From Kosakonia sacchari (GTDB taxonomy: Bacteria > Pseudomonadota > Gammaproteobacteria > Enterobacterales > Enterobacteriaceae), in the NCBI GenBank assembly GCA_900109485.1, contig FOAY01000001.1:43439-107438 (forward strand): a stretch of 64,000 nucleotides of DNA, written 5' to 3'. Below are positions 1 through 8,472 of this stretch, in pieces (position 1 is the stretch's first letter; every line of letters starts with the position of its first letter). Below the pieces are notes generated by a model that had not been told where the DNA came from, made no database searches, and saw nothing but the letters and a program-made list of their open reading frames with translations. Made by a program: the position numbers and the translations under genes.

Positions 1-478
1 CCAGCCTGTCTTCCAGCATCACCGGAACGCCGTTTTCATAATGACAAATTAGCGAATGGAACAGGCGGCTGCCTTTCGGCAGATTAAAGGAGAGCGCTTG
101 CTGGGCATCCGCATGCAGTTGGGTCAGCTCCAGCACTCTGGCGTGATGACGATGGCCGCGGCTGGCAATCTCATCGGCAATGTTGTTGATTTCCAGCAGC
201 GCCGACTGCCCGCGCACTTCGGCGACAAAGGTGCCAACGCCCTGCATGCGCACCAGCAGCCCTTCAGCGGTCAGTTCACGCAGGGCGCGGTTAATGGTCA
301 TCCGGCTGTAGCCAAACTGACTGACCAGCTCGCTTTCGGACGGCACGCGGTAGTTCACCGGCCAGGCGCCGCTGTGGATATTGGTTTTGATCATGCTCTT
401 CACCCTTTCATAGAAAGGGGCGGGCTGATCGAGATGCGTCTCGCCTGCGACTGCTTTGAAAATTTCGCTTTGCTCCAT
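1..478 (-). CDS. hutC: HutC, histidine-utilisation repressor (partial, 3' end outside window)
   Basis: GntR-family transcriptional repressor of the hut (histidine degradation) genes; urocanate is the usual inducer. The 159 visible codons start at the ATG at 478 and carry a winged-helix N-terminal domain (residues about 20-90, including VPSESELVSQFGYSRMT and the recognition-helix region NRALRELTAEG) and the beginning of the UTRA ligand-binding domain (SLICHYENGVPVMLED). The rest lies beyond base 1. It is divergent from hutF, with a 110-bp intergenic region containing a palindromic operator. Identification is strong from the HTH/UTRA layout plus the hutF neighbour. Which hut genes follow on the left cannot be seen. 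Confidence 0.9.
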   Translation of the reverse strand, partial: MEQSEIFKAVAGETHLDQPAPFYERVKSMIKTNIHSGAWPVNYRVPSESELVSQFGYSRMTINRALRELTAEGLLVRMQGVGTFVAEVRGQSALLEINNIADEIASRGHRHHARVLELTQLHADAQQALSFNLPKGSRLFHSLICHYENGVPVMLEDRL

Positions 479-546
479 TAACCCTTTCCTCGGCCGGATG
501 ACCGTTGAAGTTTACTCTACGCACAATTGGATGTATATATATAAAC

Positions 547-558
547 ATGTATATACAT
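547..558. promoter_or_regulatory. Probable HutC operator between hutC and hutF
   Basis: A perfect 12-bp palindrome ATGTATATACAT lies between the divergent hutC and hutF starts. A related half-match ATGTATATATAT lies at 531-542, so there may be two sites one and a half helical turns apart. HutC/GntR-family repressors typically bind TGTATATACA-like palindromes. Binding is inferred. Confidence 0.6.
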
Positions 559-588
559 CTTCTATAACGGCAGGCGGTGAGGGGATAT

Positions 589-1956
589 ATGACGGTATAT
601 TTCGCGGCAAAAGCATTGTTGCCGCAGGGCTGGGCGGAGAATGTCCGCATTACGGTTTCCGCACAGGGCATCATCACCGCGCTGGAAAGCGGTAGTCAGC
701 CAGACGACCACACAATTCGCCTGGACGGTTTCCTGGTGCCGGGCATGCCAAACCTGCATTCGCACGCGTTTCAGCGCGCCATGGCCGGGCTGACCGAAGT
801 GGTGGGCGATCCGGCAGACAGCTTCTGGACATGGCGCGATTTGATGTACCGGCTGGTGGATAAAATCACCCCCGAACAGCTGGAAACCATCGCCAGCTAT
901 CTGTACATCGAAATGCTGAAGGCCGGTTATACCTCGGTGGCCGAGTTTCACTATTTGCACCACGATCGCGGCGGAAAACCTTATGCGCAGCCTGCCGAGC
1001 TGGCGTTGCGTATTTCGCAAGCGGCGAAAACGGCGGGCATTGGCCTGACATTGCTACCGGTGCTTTACAGCTTCGCCGGTTTTGGCGGGCAGCCAGCGAC
1101 CGCCGGACAGAGCCGCTTTATTCACGATACGGAAGGCTATCTGGCGCTGCATGAGGCGCTGACGTCGCAGCTTGCCGCTGAGCCGATGCAGCGTACCGGG
1201 CTGTGTTTCCACTCGCTACGGGCCGTTACGCCGGAGCAGATGCAGAGCGTGCTCAACGCCTGTCCGCAACCGCAGCCGGTGCATATTCATATTGCCGAGC
1301 AGCAAAAAGAGGTCGATGACTGTGTTGCCTGGTCCGGGCTGCGTCCGGTGGAGTGGCTTTACCAGCATATGCCGGTGGATGAGCAGTGGTGTCTGATTCA
1401 CGCCACGCACCTTACGCCGCAGGAAACCCAACAGATTGCCGCTTCCGGCGCAGTGGCGGGCCTGTGTCTGACCACCGAAGCCAATCTTGGCGACGGTATT
1501 TTCCCGGGTCCAGACTATCTTGCACAGCAAGGGCGCTGGGGGATTGGCTCTGACAGCCATATTAGCGTCAGCGTCAGCGAGGATTTGCGCTGGTTTGAGT
1601 ACGGGCAACGGTTAAACAAACGGCGGCGCAACTTGCTCCATCTGCCGGATGAACCTTATATCGGCAATGTGCTGTATCAGGGCGCATTGCAGGGCGGACG
1701 CCGCGCGCTGGGGCAGGCGATTGGTCAACTGGCGCCAGGCGAGCGCGCGGATATGTTGTTGCTCGACAGTCGCGATCCTTTCCTTGCCGCCTCAGGCGAT
1801 CGTGAACGTCTGAACCGCTGGATTTTCGCCTGTTCGACGAACCCGATAAAAAGGGTGATGACCGCAGGACGCTGGGTGATTGAAGAGGGGCGTCACGCGC
1901 AGGAAGAGCAGGTGACATCCGCGTTTATCAAGGTCATGCAGCAACTGGTGGCGTAA
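589..1956 (+). CDS. hutF: Formimidoylglutamate deiminase HutF
   Basis: Amidohydrolase-superfamily metalloenzyme that deiminates N-formimino-L-glutamate to N-formylglutamate in the five-step histidine degradation route. About 455 aa, normal for the family. The metal-binding motif NLHSHAFQRAM is near residue 57, followed by HIHIAEQ and IHATHL histidines and the late GIGSDSHIS aspartate/histidine motif. An in-frame GTG lies at 577, but the ATG at 589 is preferred because GAGGGG sits 4-9 bases upstream. Divergent from hutC and presumably repressed by it. HutF with HutG is the alternative to one-step HutG hydrolysis, so the organism probably uses the deiminase branch. Confidence 0.93.
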   Translation: MTVYFAAKALLPQGWAENVRITVSAQGIITALESGSQPDDHTIRLDGFLVPGMPNLHSHAFQRAMAGLTEVVGDPADSFWTWRDLMYRLVDKITPEQLETIASYLYIEMLKAGYTSVAEFHYLHHDRGGKPYAQPAELALRISQAAKTAGIGLTLLPVLYSFAGFGGQPATAGQSRFIHDTEGYLALHEALTSQLAAEPMQRTGLCFHSLRAVTPEQMQSVLNACPQPQPVHIHIAEQQKEVDDCVAWSGLRPVEWLYQHMPVDEQWCLIHATHLTPQETQQIAASGAVAGLCLTTEANLGDGIFPGPDYLAQQGRWGIGSDSHISVSVSEDLRWFEYGQRLNKRRRNLLHLPDEPYIGNVLYQGALQGGRRALGQAIGQLAPGERADMLLLDSRDPFLAASGDRERLNRWIFACSTNPIKRVMTAGRWVIEEGRHAQEEQVTSAFIKVMQQLVA

Positions 1957-1961
1957 AACAA

Positions 1962-1981
1962 GGGATGCCAGGCGGCATCCC
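1962..1981. terminator. Hairpin between convergent hutF and esterase gene
   Basis: GGGATGCC and GGCATCCC form a perfect 8-bp stem with an AGGC loop just after the hutF stop. A short T-rich tract follows on both strands, so it may end transcription in both directions. Confidence 0.6.
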
Positions 1982-1991
1982 TGTTGCTCTC

Positions 1992-2603
1992 TTAATCTAC
2001 GCGGTTAAGCAGCGGCCGCAGGAAGTTCACCGCTTTCATCGCACCGTTCGCCGTAATGGTGTGCGGCACGCCAGGCTCAAAATAGGTATCAACATCGACA
2101 CCCGCCGCGCCAAGCTGTTCGGCAGCGCGCTGGCTCTGCTGATAGTGAATCACCGGATCGCTCGCACCGTGCACCAGCAGCACTGGCGTGTGCGGCGCAG
2201 GTTGCCACGGTTGTGCCGAGGCCAGACGACCGGAAAACGCCACCACCGCTGCCAGCGGCCACCGGGCATTGACCAGCGCATCCAGCGACATAATCGCCCC
2301 TTGCGAAAAACCGCTCAGCACCAGCTTGTCTCGTCCGGGCTGCACATCGTATTTCTCCAGCAGGCCATTGATGGCGGCGTTAAAGGCGCTGCGGGCTTCG
2401 GCAATCCGCGCGGCGCGCGTTTCATCGGTGATGCCGTTAACGCTGAACCACTGGAAACCCGGCCCCATATCAAAAGGCGACGGCCCGTCCGGCGTGGCGA
2501 TAATCACATCGTCGAGCGTTTGCGACCAGTATTTCCCCAGCCCTTGCAAGTCCGAGCCACGGCTACCGACGCCATGCAACAGCACAATCAGTTTTTTCAT
2601 CAT
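1992..2603 (-). CDS. Carboxylesterase/phospholipase-family hydrolase (YpfH-like)
   Basis: Alpha/beta-hydrolase of about 203 aa, cytoplasmic (no signal peptide). The N-terminal oxyanion strand LIVLLHGVGS is present, the nucleophile elbow reads GFSQGAIM near residue 118, the acid residue is in VHGASDPVI, and the histidine is in GVPHTI. The layout matches the predicted esterase YpfH, although the overall sequence is diverged. It begins 9 bp after the stop of the glutathionyl-hydroquinone reductase gene, so it is the third gene of a LysR-linked DoxX-YqjG-esterase operon. Two adjacent ATGs (2603 and 2600) are possible; the second is better spaced from AGGAAG. The substrate is unknown. Confidence 0.75.
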   Translation of the reverse strand: MMKKLIVLLHGVGSRGSDLQGLGKYWSQTLDDVIIATPDGPSPFDMGPGFQWFSVNGITDETRAARIAEARSAFNAAINGLLEKYDVQPGRDKLVLSGFSQGAIMSLDALVNARWPLAAVVAFSGRLASAQPWQPAPHTPVLLVHGASDPVIHYQQSQRAAEQLGAAGVDVDTYFEPGVPHTITANGAMKAVNFLRPLLNRVD

Positions 2604-2612
2604 TGCTTCCTG

Positions 2613-3569
2613 TCACAGCCCGTAAGCGCATAAATCCGGCCCTTGCGGAACAATACCATTGGGGTTGAGGGCTTTAATCGAGTAATAACCCTGCTTGATA
2701 TGGTCAATATTCACCGTCTCGCGAATACCGGGAACCGCCAGCATTTCGCGCAGATAGCGATCCAGATGCGGATACTCCGCCAGCTTACGCAGATTGCATT
2801 TAAACAATCCGTGGTAAGCCGCATCGAAGCGAACCAGCGTGACGAACAGGCGAATGTCTGCCTCGGTAAGCTGCGTGCCGCACAGGAACGGGCACCGGGC
2901 GAGGTGGTTTTCCAGCTTATCAAGCTGGCTGAACACATCGTTCACCGCTTCTTCGTAACTCACCTGGGTGGTGGCAAAACCGGCACGATAGACCCCGTTA
3001 TTGAGGTTCGGGTAGATCTCCGCATTCCACTGGTCGATCTCATCGCGCAGGTGCGCCGGATAGAGATCGACCGCGTTGTTTGCCAGCGAACCAAAGCCGC
3101 TGTTCAGCATGCGGACAATGTCGGCCGACTCGTTATTAACAATGGTATGCGTTTTCTTATCCCACAGCACCGGCACCGTTGCGCGCCCGGTAAAGCGCGG
3201 GTCGGCGCGGGTATAGAGCTGGTGCAGCCATTCTGCCTGATTCAGTGTGTCACGGTCAGCGCCTGGGTAGTCGCCAAAGTGCCAGCCTTCATCCAGCAGC
3301 CACGGTTCAACCACTGACACGCTGATCGCCGATTCCAGCCCTTTCAGCTTGCGGGCAATCAGCGTGCGCGAGGCCCATGGGCAAATGAGCGCCACATACA
3401 GATGGTAACGGCCAGGTTCGGCGATGAATCCACCTTCACCGGTGATACCGGGTGCCCCGTCCGGAGTCACCCAGTGACGAAAGCTGGAAGTCTGGCGAAC
3501 AAAACCGCCTTTCTCGTCGGTGGCCTGAACCGGGTGCCAGTCGGCCGTCCATTTACCCTCAATCAGCAT
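2613..3569 (-). CDS. yqjG: Glutathionyl-hydroquinone reductase, YqjG family
   Basis: Xi-class glutathione transferase that reduces glutathionyl-hydroquinones to hydroquinones. The 318 aa are close to the 328 of E. coli YqjG and include the catalytic motif ICPWASR near residue 63, the conserved RYHLYV lead-in, VPVLWDKK, NNESADIVRM and the C-terminal LTEADIRL helix motif. Divergence from K-12 YqjG is substantial, so it may be a second paralogue. It lies 10 bp downstream of a DoxX-like gene, as in yqjF-yqjG of E. coli, and is followed closely by an esterase. A role in quinone or aromatic detoxification is inferred from family and context. Confidence 0.88.
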   Translation of the reverse strand: MLIEGKWTADWHPVQATDEKGGFVRQTSSFRHWVTPDGAPGITGEGGFIAEPGRYHLYVALICPWASRTLIARKLKGLESAISVSVVEPWLLDEGWHFGDYPGADRDTLNQAEWLHQLYTRADPRFTGRATVPVLWDKKTHTIVNNESADIVRMLNSGFGSLANNAVDLYPAHLRDEIDQWNAEIYPNLNNGVYRAGFATTQVSYEEAVNDVFSQLDKLENHLARCPFLCGTQLTEADIRLFVTLVRFDAAYHGLFKCNLRKLAEYPHLDRYLREMLAVPGIRETVNIDHIKQGYYSIKALNPNGIVPQGPDLCAYGL

Positions 3570-3579
3570 GCCGCCTCCG

Positions 3580-3987
3580 TTAGCCTTTTACCGGGGTGGG
3601 TTTCAGGGCAAATTTGCCGTCGCCGGTCAGCGCCAGTGTTAACAGACCAACAATCCAGAAGGCCGGGAACTCCCAACCGCCGTTCGGGTTAGTAAAGAAG
3701 AAACCGGCCGGGCCATGAACGGTGAAGATAGCGCCGAGCAGAATCGGGATCAGCACAATCGCCACAATACGTGCGTAAATACCGAGGATCAGGGCAATCG
3801 CTCCGACCAGTTCAACCGCCATGGTGATATACGCCAGCCAGCCTGGCAGACCGAGCGAGGCGAAGAACTTCGCGGTGCCCGCCGGAGTGAAAGCGAAAAA
3901 TTTCAGACTAAAGTGCGCCAGAAACAGAATACCGAGCGCCAGGCGCATAATCAGTGCGGCATACGGAGTAGTGCGTTGGTCAAACAT
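3580..3987 (-). CDS. DoxX-family inner membrane protein (YqjF-like)
   Basis: Small integral membrane protein (135 aa) with four predicted hydrophobic helices: residues about 10-30, 47-66, 70-88 and 104-120. The DoxX/DoxD-family signatures RLALGILFLAH and GPAGFFF-TNPNGGWEFP are present. Family members are linked to thiol/quinone stress; the exact function is unknown. It heads an operon with the YqjG-like reductase and esterase. Its promoter region (3988-4089) contains two related inverted repeats that are good candidates for binding the adjacent LysR protein. Confidence 0.8.
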   Translation of the reverse strand: MFDQRTTPYAALIMRLALGILFLAHFSLKFFAFTPAGTAKFFASLGLPGWLAYITMAVELVGAIALILGIYARIVAIVLIPILLGAIFTVHGPAGFFFTNPNGGWEFPAFWIVGLLTLALTGDGKFALKPTPVKG

Positions 3988-4030
3988 GGTGGTGTTCCTC
4001 TCAGTCAGTTGATGAGAGGAGTGTAAAGTC

Positions 4031-4087
4031 TTTCCTGTTGGAAAATTATCCGCGTAAAACAGGGATGTTTATTTCCATTTTGGAAAT
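4031..4087. promoter_or_regulatory. Paired inverted repeats upstream of the DoxX-YqjG-esterase operon
   Basis: ATTTCCATTTTGGAAAT (4071-4087) is a perfect 7-bp inverted repeat with a 3-bp spacer. TTTCCTGTTGGAAA (4031-4044) is a second 5-bp-armed copy of the same motif. The centres are about 42 bp apart, roughly four helical turns. They lie between the LysR gene stop and the DoxX gene start, where a LysR tetramer would be expected to bind. Confidence 0.5.
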
Positions 4088-4089
4088 TA

Positions 4090-5001
4090 TCACCACCCCT
4101 GTTCCCATTCCGGCTGTAGCGAGAAAGCATCCACCAGAAAATCGATCAGCACGCGGGATTTCTGCGCCAGGTAACGGGCAGGCGGATAAACGGCGAACAG
4201 CGCCAGCGGCGGGGCTTCAAAGGCAGTGAGCACCGGTTTTACGCGCTGCTCTTTCAACGCTTTACCGGCGACAAACACCGGGATGCGCGCCACGCCCAGG
4301 CCGGCGCAGGCGGCTTCAAGGCACACTTCAGCGTTGGAAAATTTACTGTGTCCGCGCACCGGCTGAAGATGCAGTTGTTTGTGCTCATCGAGGAAAGGCC
4401 AGTGCCAGGGATCGCGGAAGTTGGTATCAACAATCAGGCTGTGCTGCTCAAGCTGCTGCCAGTGCGTGGGCTCACCCTGCCGGGCAAGGTAATCCGGCGA
4501 GGCGACCACCACATTGCGGATCGCGCACAGGCGGCGGGCCACCAGGCTGCTGTCGGAAAGCGCGCCGATGCGCAGGGCAACATCAAACCCTTCATCCACC
4601 ACGTTGACCAGCCGGTCGGCAAAGCTGACATCCAGTTCGATTTCCGGGTAGCGGCGGGCAAACGCCACCAGATGCGGCGTGAGCTGGGAAGTGCCAAACG
4701 TGACGGGCGCAGAGATGCGTAGCAAGCCGGAGGGCGCATTGGCGATGTTGCGTACCGCATCGTTTAGTGCATCGTAATCAATCAGCAACTGGCGGATACG
4801 GTCGTAATAGGCCAGCCCCACTTCGGTTGGCGTCAGCGAGCGGGTGCTGCGCCGCAGCAGATTAACGCCCAACTCCTGTTCCAGGCGGGAGATGAGTTTT
4901 GACGCCTGGCCGTGGCTGGTACCGCAGCGTAGCGCCGCGCCGGTAAAGCTGCCCGTTTCCATCACCGCCACAAACATGCGATCGCAATCCAGCCGTTCCA
5001 T
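4090..5001 (-). CDS. LysR-family transcriptional regulator
   Basis: 303-aa LysR regulator. The N-terminal winged HTH (residues about 5-62) contains the typical FVAVMETGSFTGAA start and LISRLEQELGVNLLRRSTR. An effector-binding periplasmic-protein-like domain follows (about 90-290, SGLLRISAPVTFG onwards). It is closest in style to the large CrgA/DmlR-like subgroup. It is co-directional with, and 102 bp upstream of, the DoxX-YqjG-esterase operon, which it probably controls. The ligand is unknown; a quinone or electrophile is an inference from the target genes. Confidence 0.85.
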   Translation of the reverse strand: MERLDCDRMFVAVMETGSFTGAALRCGTSHGQASKLISRLEQELGVNLLRRSTRSLTPTEVGLAYYDRIRQLLIDYDALNDAVRNIANAPSGLLRISAPVTFGTSQLTPHLVAFARRYPEIELDVSFADRLVNVVDEGFDVALRIGALSDSSLVARRLCAIRNVVVASPDYLARQGEPTHWQQLEQHSLIVDTNFRDPWHWPFLDEHKQLHLQPVRGHSKFSNAEVCLEAACAGLGVARIPVFVAGKALKEQRVKPVLTAFEAPPLALFAVYPPARYLAQKSRVLIDFLVDAFSLQPEWEQGW

Positions 5002-5126
5002 ACGTCTTTTTCCGCAGAATTATCAGTGCCTCACCATAGCAAAAGCGCGCCACGGGCAACAGTCAGCGGCGTTTTGAAACCAGGTGATGTCAGAAAATCC
5101 CACCCGCGCGGCGATATCGCGAAGGG

Positions 5127-5216
5127 ATGGATGAATGCTGTAGCTGGGGGGATTACTTCTATGTGCAGGCGCTGGCGCGCTTTTCGCAGAGCTGGAAACT
5201 GTACTGCCAGAAATAA
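5127..5216 (+). pseudogene. 3' remnant of a GH88-like unsaturated glucuronyl hydrolase gene
   Basis: In the otherwise empty 284-bp gap between the LysR gene and ygiN, one plus-strand frame gives a 29-residue peptide with SWGDYFYVQALARF and WKLYCQK just before a TAA at 5214. A (W/I)GDYF-x-xEAL-x-R block followed by WKLYW is how GH88/GH105-type glycuronyl hydrolases usually end. Upstream the frame closes at 5085-5087, so only the 3' tail survives. This reading rests on recalled family patterns and the fragment is short. Confidence 0.4.
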
Positions 5217-5250
5217 AAACGCCGGATAGCGGCTGCGCTTATCCGGCTTT
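5215..5250 (-). terminator. Terminator of the mdaB-ygiN operon
   Basis: GCCGGATA (5221-5228) and TATCCGGC (5240-5247) form an 8-bp stem. On the minus strand the hairpin is followed by GTTTTTATTT, a normal intrinsic-terminator tail. It lies 36 bp past the ygiN stop. Confidence 0.7.
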
Positions 5251-5285
5251 CGTCACTTCCCTCGCCGCGCGGTGAGGTGGAATAC

Positions 5286-5600
5286 TCAAAGACCCGCTTG
5301 CAGAATACGGATATGCGTTTCCAGCACGTCGCCTTTGACCGCTTCGCTCCACGCTTTCATGTGTGGCGTTTGCAGGTGCGCTTCAAGATGCGCCACGCTT
5401 TCCCACAGCTCCACCATCATGATGGAATCTGGCGCAGTAGCCTGGAAGCTAACGCCCGCAGCGTGATCGACCAGCGGCTCATAGCCGTGACACCCCTCTT
5501 CCTGCAACACAACAGGAACGATTTTCGCGAACTGATCGAGTACCGCCTGGCGATGATGCTGCCCCGGACGGGTACGGATTTCGGCAATAACTGTCAACAT
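5286..5600 (-). CDS. ygiN: Quinol monooxygenase YgiN
   Basis: Antibiotic-biosynthesis-monooxygenase (ABM) fold protein of 104 aa, the usual length, acting with MdaB in a quinone redox cycle in the cytoplasm. The N-terminal strand LTVIAEIRTRPGQ, EEGCHGYEPLVD and the ELWESVAHLEAHLQTPHMKAW helix are characteristic. It is 34 bp downstream of mdaB in the same direction, as in E. coli. In K-12 parE follows; here the neighbour is an accessory LysR-quinone-hut segment, so parE must be further left or elsewhere. Confidence 0.93.
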   Translation of the reverse strand: MLTVIAEIRTRPGQHHRQAVLDQFAKIVPVVLQEEGCHGYEPLVDHAAGVSFQATAPDSIMMVELWESVAHLEAHLQTPHMKAWSEAVKGDVLETHIRILQAGL

Positions 5601-5634
5601 AATTGGCTAACTCCTTCTAAGTCCAGCTACACAG

Positions 5635-6216
5635 TTAAGCAAAAATCTCCGCCAGATGCTTGCGATATTCTGCGATATAACGCGGCACGTCCGGCATTTT
5701 AATCACGTCATTAGTGATAAAGGTCGGCAGCGCTTCCATACCGAGGAACTGATTCGCTTTGTGGAACGGCAGGTAAACACCATCAACGCCAACACCGTGG
5801 AAGAACTGATCTTTCTCGGTGAATGCTTCCATCGGCGCATTCCAGGTCAGCGACAGCATATAGGTTTTGCCCTGAATCAGACCGCCGGAACCGTATTTTT
5901 TAGAGGCATCGGAACGGGTGCGGCCATCGCTGGCGTACAGTGAACCGTGACCTTCAGTGAACACGTCGTCCATATATTTCTTCACCGTCCACGGCGCGCC
6001 CATCCACCAGCCCGGCATCTGCCAGATAATGGTGTCGGCCCACAGGAAGTTCTGCACTTCAGCCTGGATGTCGTAATCGCCGTCGGTACGCACGGTTTTA
6101 ACATCATGTCCGAGGTCGCGCAGATAGCTTTCCGCGACTTCGGTCAGGGTGTCGTTCAGTTGACCATTGGAGTGCGCGAATTTTTTCGCACCGTTGATAA
6201 TCAGAATATTGCTCAT
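5635..6216 (-). CDS. mdaB: NADPH:quinone oxidoreductase MdaB
   Basis: Flavodoxin-fold FAD-dependent quinone reductase (193 aa) that makes two-electron reductions of quinones with NADPH. Visible landmarks are the N-terminal ILIINGAKKFAHSNGQLN phosphate-binding region, WQMPGWWMGAPWTVKKYMDDVF near residue 65-87 and the SLTWNAPMEAF loop. First gene of the mdaB-ygiN operon. The start has a nearby upstream GAGGAC in the transcript. K-12 has ygiZ between mdaB and qseC; it is absent here. Confidence 0.95.
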   Translation of the reverse strand: MSNILIINGAKKFAHSNGQLNDTLTEVAESYLRDLGHDVKTVRTDGDYDIQAEVQNFLWADTIIWQMPGWWMGAPWTVKKYMDDVFTEGHGSLYASDGRTRSDASKKYGSGGLIQGKTYMLSLTWNAPMEAFTEKDQFFHGVGVDGVYLPFHKANQFLGMEALPTFITNDVIKMPDVPRYIAEYRKHLAEIFA

Positions 6217-6322
6217 GGGATGTCCTCAATCAAAATCGAATGACGGCAATGTTACCCTGAACATCGGTACGGAAAAATTGGCAAAATGTGCAAAGACTTT
6301 TACGTTGAGGGCAATAATCGCG

Positions 6323-7669
6323 CTACCACGTTATCTGCGCGACAAAGCCTCCGTCAGGATGATTGCTGAAGGAAACCGACATGTGATGCAGCCTGGCGAT
6401 GCGTTTAACAATCGACAAACCGAGCCCGCTGCCGGTGGCACTTTGCCCTGGCGGGCGGTAGAAACGTTCACCGGCGTGCTTTTGCATCTCCTCGCTCATG
6501 CCGGGGCCGTTATCCCGCACGGTCAGTGAGTGGGTATCCAGCGTGACATCCACCGTGCTTCCCGGCGGGCTGTAGCGGATCGCATTATCCAGCAGATTGC
6601 GGATCAGCAGGCTGAGTAACAGCGGCTGGCCTTCGCGGCTGACGGAAGGCGTATTCAGATGTAAACGCACTTCAATACCCGCCTGCTGCGCCGGGTGGTA
6701 GATATCCATGATGGCCGATTGCAGCACATTCTCCAGCGCAACGGTTTCGAGATCCGCCAGATTATCCAGCGAATCCAGCCTTGATAAGGTGAGTAACTGA
6801 TCGACCAGCCGTGTGGCGCGATCAATGCCGCGATGCAACTGGGAGAGCGCCTTTTGCAGCGCTTCGGGGTCGTCATCGGAAAGCTGCGCCACGTCGGTTT
6901 GTACTTTTAGCGCCGCCAGCGGGCTACGCAGCTCATGCGCGGCATCAGAGGTGAAGCGGCGCTCGCGTAGCATCATGGTGTGCGTGCGGGCAAACAGCTG
7001 ATTCAGTGCATCGACCAGCGGCCGCACCTCGCTGGGCACGCCTTGCGTATTGAGGGGTTGAGCGAGATCCGGCGCGCGATGCCGCAGCGCCAGCGCCAGT
7101 TTTTTTAGCGGCCGCAATTCAATGCTCAGTAGCACGATCAGTAAGATCAGCATTAACGGCAGGGCAACCAGCCAGGGCGCGAGCTGGGAGGTAATGATGT
7201 CCAGCGCCATCTCCTGGCGATATTCCCACTCCTGGCCAACCACAATGCGGAAGGTATTGTCCGGTGCGGTCAGCCAGAGAAAACGCCAGCGTTCATCATC
7301 GTCGCGCAAATGGCCATTATCAAAACCTTCGCGCCGATAGCTGTAAGGGATCTCTTTGCCGTTCTCGCCGTCGTGCAGTAGCATTTTGCCGTCGGTTGAA
7401 TAGATGGCGAATGCCAGCGCGTCATCGTCCAGATGACCGTGTTTGATCTTCTTGTTGGCGATCTGTGGCGCGGGGTTTTTAAGCTGTTCAAATTCCATCA
7501 CGCTTAAGCGTTTGGCAAACAGCATTTGCTGCGTATCGAACAAGTTATCGAGCTTTGAACGCGTCTGATCCCAGGCCACCAGGCTGGCGCACAGCCAGGC
7601 CGCCATCGCCAGCAGAAAGAAGAACATGGTCAGGCGCAGACGCAGGCTCAGTGGACGGGCGATTTTCAT
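6323..7669 (-). CDS. qseC: Sensor histidine kinase QseC
   Basis: Inner-membrane kinase of the QseBC two-component system (448 aa). Transmembrane helices lie at about 13-33 and 163-184, flanking a periplasmic sensor domain. The H-box [15 protein letters not shown] has His245 as the phosphoacceptor, and the ATPase boxes [20 protein letters not shown] and [13 protein letters not shown] are intact. In E. coli it responds to autoinducer-3/catecholamines and cross-talks with PmrAB. It overlaps the qseB stop by 4 bp, so the two are translationally coupled. Confidence 0.95.
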   Translation of the reverse strand: MKIARPLSLRLRLTMFFFLLAMAAWLCASLVAWDQTRSKLDNLFDTQQMLFAKRLSVMEFEQLKNPAPQIANKKIKHGHLDDDALAFAIYSTDGKMLLHDGENGKEIPYSYRREGFDNGHLRDDDERWRFLWLTAPDNTFRIVVGQEWEYRQEMALDIITSQLAPWLVALPLMLILLIVLLSIELRPLKKLALALRHRAPDLAQPLNTQGVPSEVRPLVDALNQLFARTHTMMLRERRFTSDAAHELRSPLAALKVQTDVAQLSDDDPEALQKALSQLHRGIDRATRLVDQLLTLSRLDSLDNLADLETVALENVLQSAIMDIYHPAQQAGIEVRLHLNTPSVSREGQPLLLSLLIRNLLDNAIRYSPPGSTVDVTLDTHSLTVRDNGPGMSEEMQKHAGERFYRPPGQSATGSGLGLSIVKRIARLHHMSVSFSNHPDGGFVAQITW

Positions 7670-8325
7670 GCGTCTCCCAGCGTATAACCGATGCCATGAA
7701 CGGTGCGGATAAACGCGCTACCGAGCTTGCGCCGCAAATGATGGACGTGCACTTCGACCGCGTTGCTGGAGACTTCATCGTCCCAGTTATAGAGTTTCTC
7801 TTCGATTAATTTTCGCGGCAACACGCGTCCGGCGTTGCGCAGCAACAGCTCCAGCAGGGCAAACTCTTTCGGCTTTAACACCAGCGTTTCGCCCTCCAGC
7901 GTGGCGATCAGACTGGCCGGATCAAGGGTTACCGGGCCGTGTCGCAGCACGCTTTGCGTCTGCCCGTGGGTGCGGCGAATAAGCACTTCCAGCCGGGCGG
8001 CGACTTCGACCAGCGCAAAAGGTTTGCACAGATAATCATCCGCGCCCAGGCGCAAACCTTCGACCCGCTGGTCAATGGCATCGCGGGCGGTGAGGATCAA
8101 TACCGGTTCGCTGCGTTTTTGGCTGCGCCAGTGGCGAAGAATATCCAGCCCGTCAATGCCTGGCAGCGTTAAATCCAGGATCACCGCATCGTAAGGCGCG
8201 GCAAACAGTGCGCTCTGACCCTGCTTGCCTTCGGTGAACCAGTCAACGCTAAATCCTTTTTTGCTCAGCCCGGCTTTAATGCCATCGCCGATGAGCGTGT
8301 CATCTTCAATCAATAAAATGCGCAC
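7666..8325 (-). CDS. qseB: Response regulator QseB
   Basis: OmpR/PhoB-family response regulator (219 aa). The receiver domain has the acidic pocket EDD near residue 7-9, phosphoacceptor Asp51 in [12 protein letters not shown], and Lys in LCKPFA. The C-terminal winged helix holds [32 protein letters not shown]. First gene of qseBC, divergent from ygiW. A tandem CTTAAG-type box lies in the shared promoter, consistent with autoregulation. Confidence 0.96.
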   Translation of the reverse strand: MRILLIEDDTLIGDGIKAGLSKKGFSVDWFTEGKQGQSALFAAPYDAVILDLTLPGIDGLDILRHWRSQKRSEPVLILTARDAIDQRVEGLRLGADDYLCKPFALVEVAARLEVLIRRTHGQTQSVLRHGPVTLDPASLIATLEGETLVLKPKEFALLELLLRNAGRVLPRKLIEEKLYNWDDEVSSNAVEVHVHHLRRKLGSAFIRTVHGIGYTLGDA

Positions 8326-8407
8326 ATCGCCTCCTTTCTCACTCGACTTTCATGCAGTTAAACCGCTTGTGACAAGTAATGTACAGCGGAAATTTTTCTT
8401 TTCGCCC

Positions 8408-8430
8408 CTTAAGAAGTTGTTAAGAAGTTG
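8408..8430. promoter_or_regulatory. QseB/PmrA-type box between qseB and ygiW
   Basis: TTAAGAAGTTG occurs twice in perfect tandem (8409-8419 and 8420-8430). The result is CTTAAG-N5-GTTAAG, matching the direct-repeat site recognised by PmrA and QseB. It sits 42 bp before the ygiW ATG and 83 bp before the qseB start. Confidence 0.65.
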
Positions 8431-8472
8431 CAGGTTAAATGAGCGGAAACCACAGGAAAAGGGAGAGAAAAG

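Noticed and set aside
56..481. Long plus-strand open frame over hutC
   Set aside because: It is the antisense shadow of the minus-strand hutC gene, which has a clear GntR HTH and UTRA domain.
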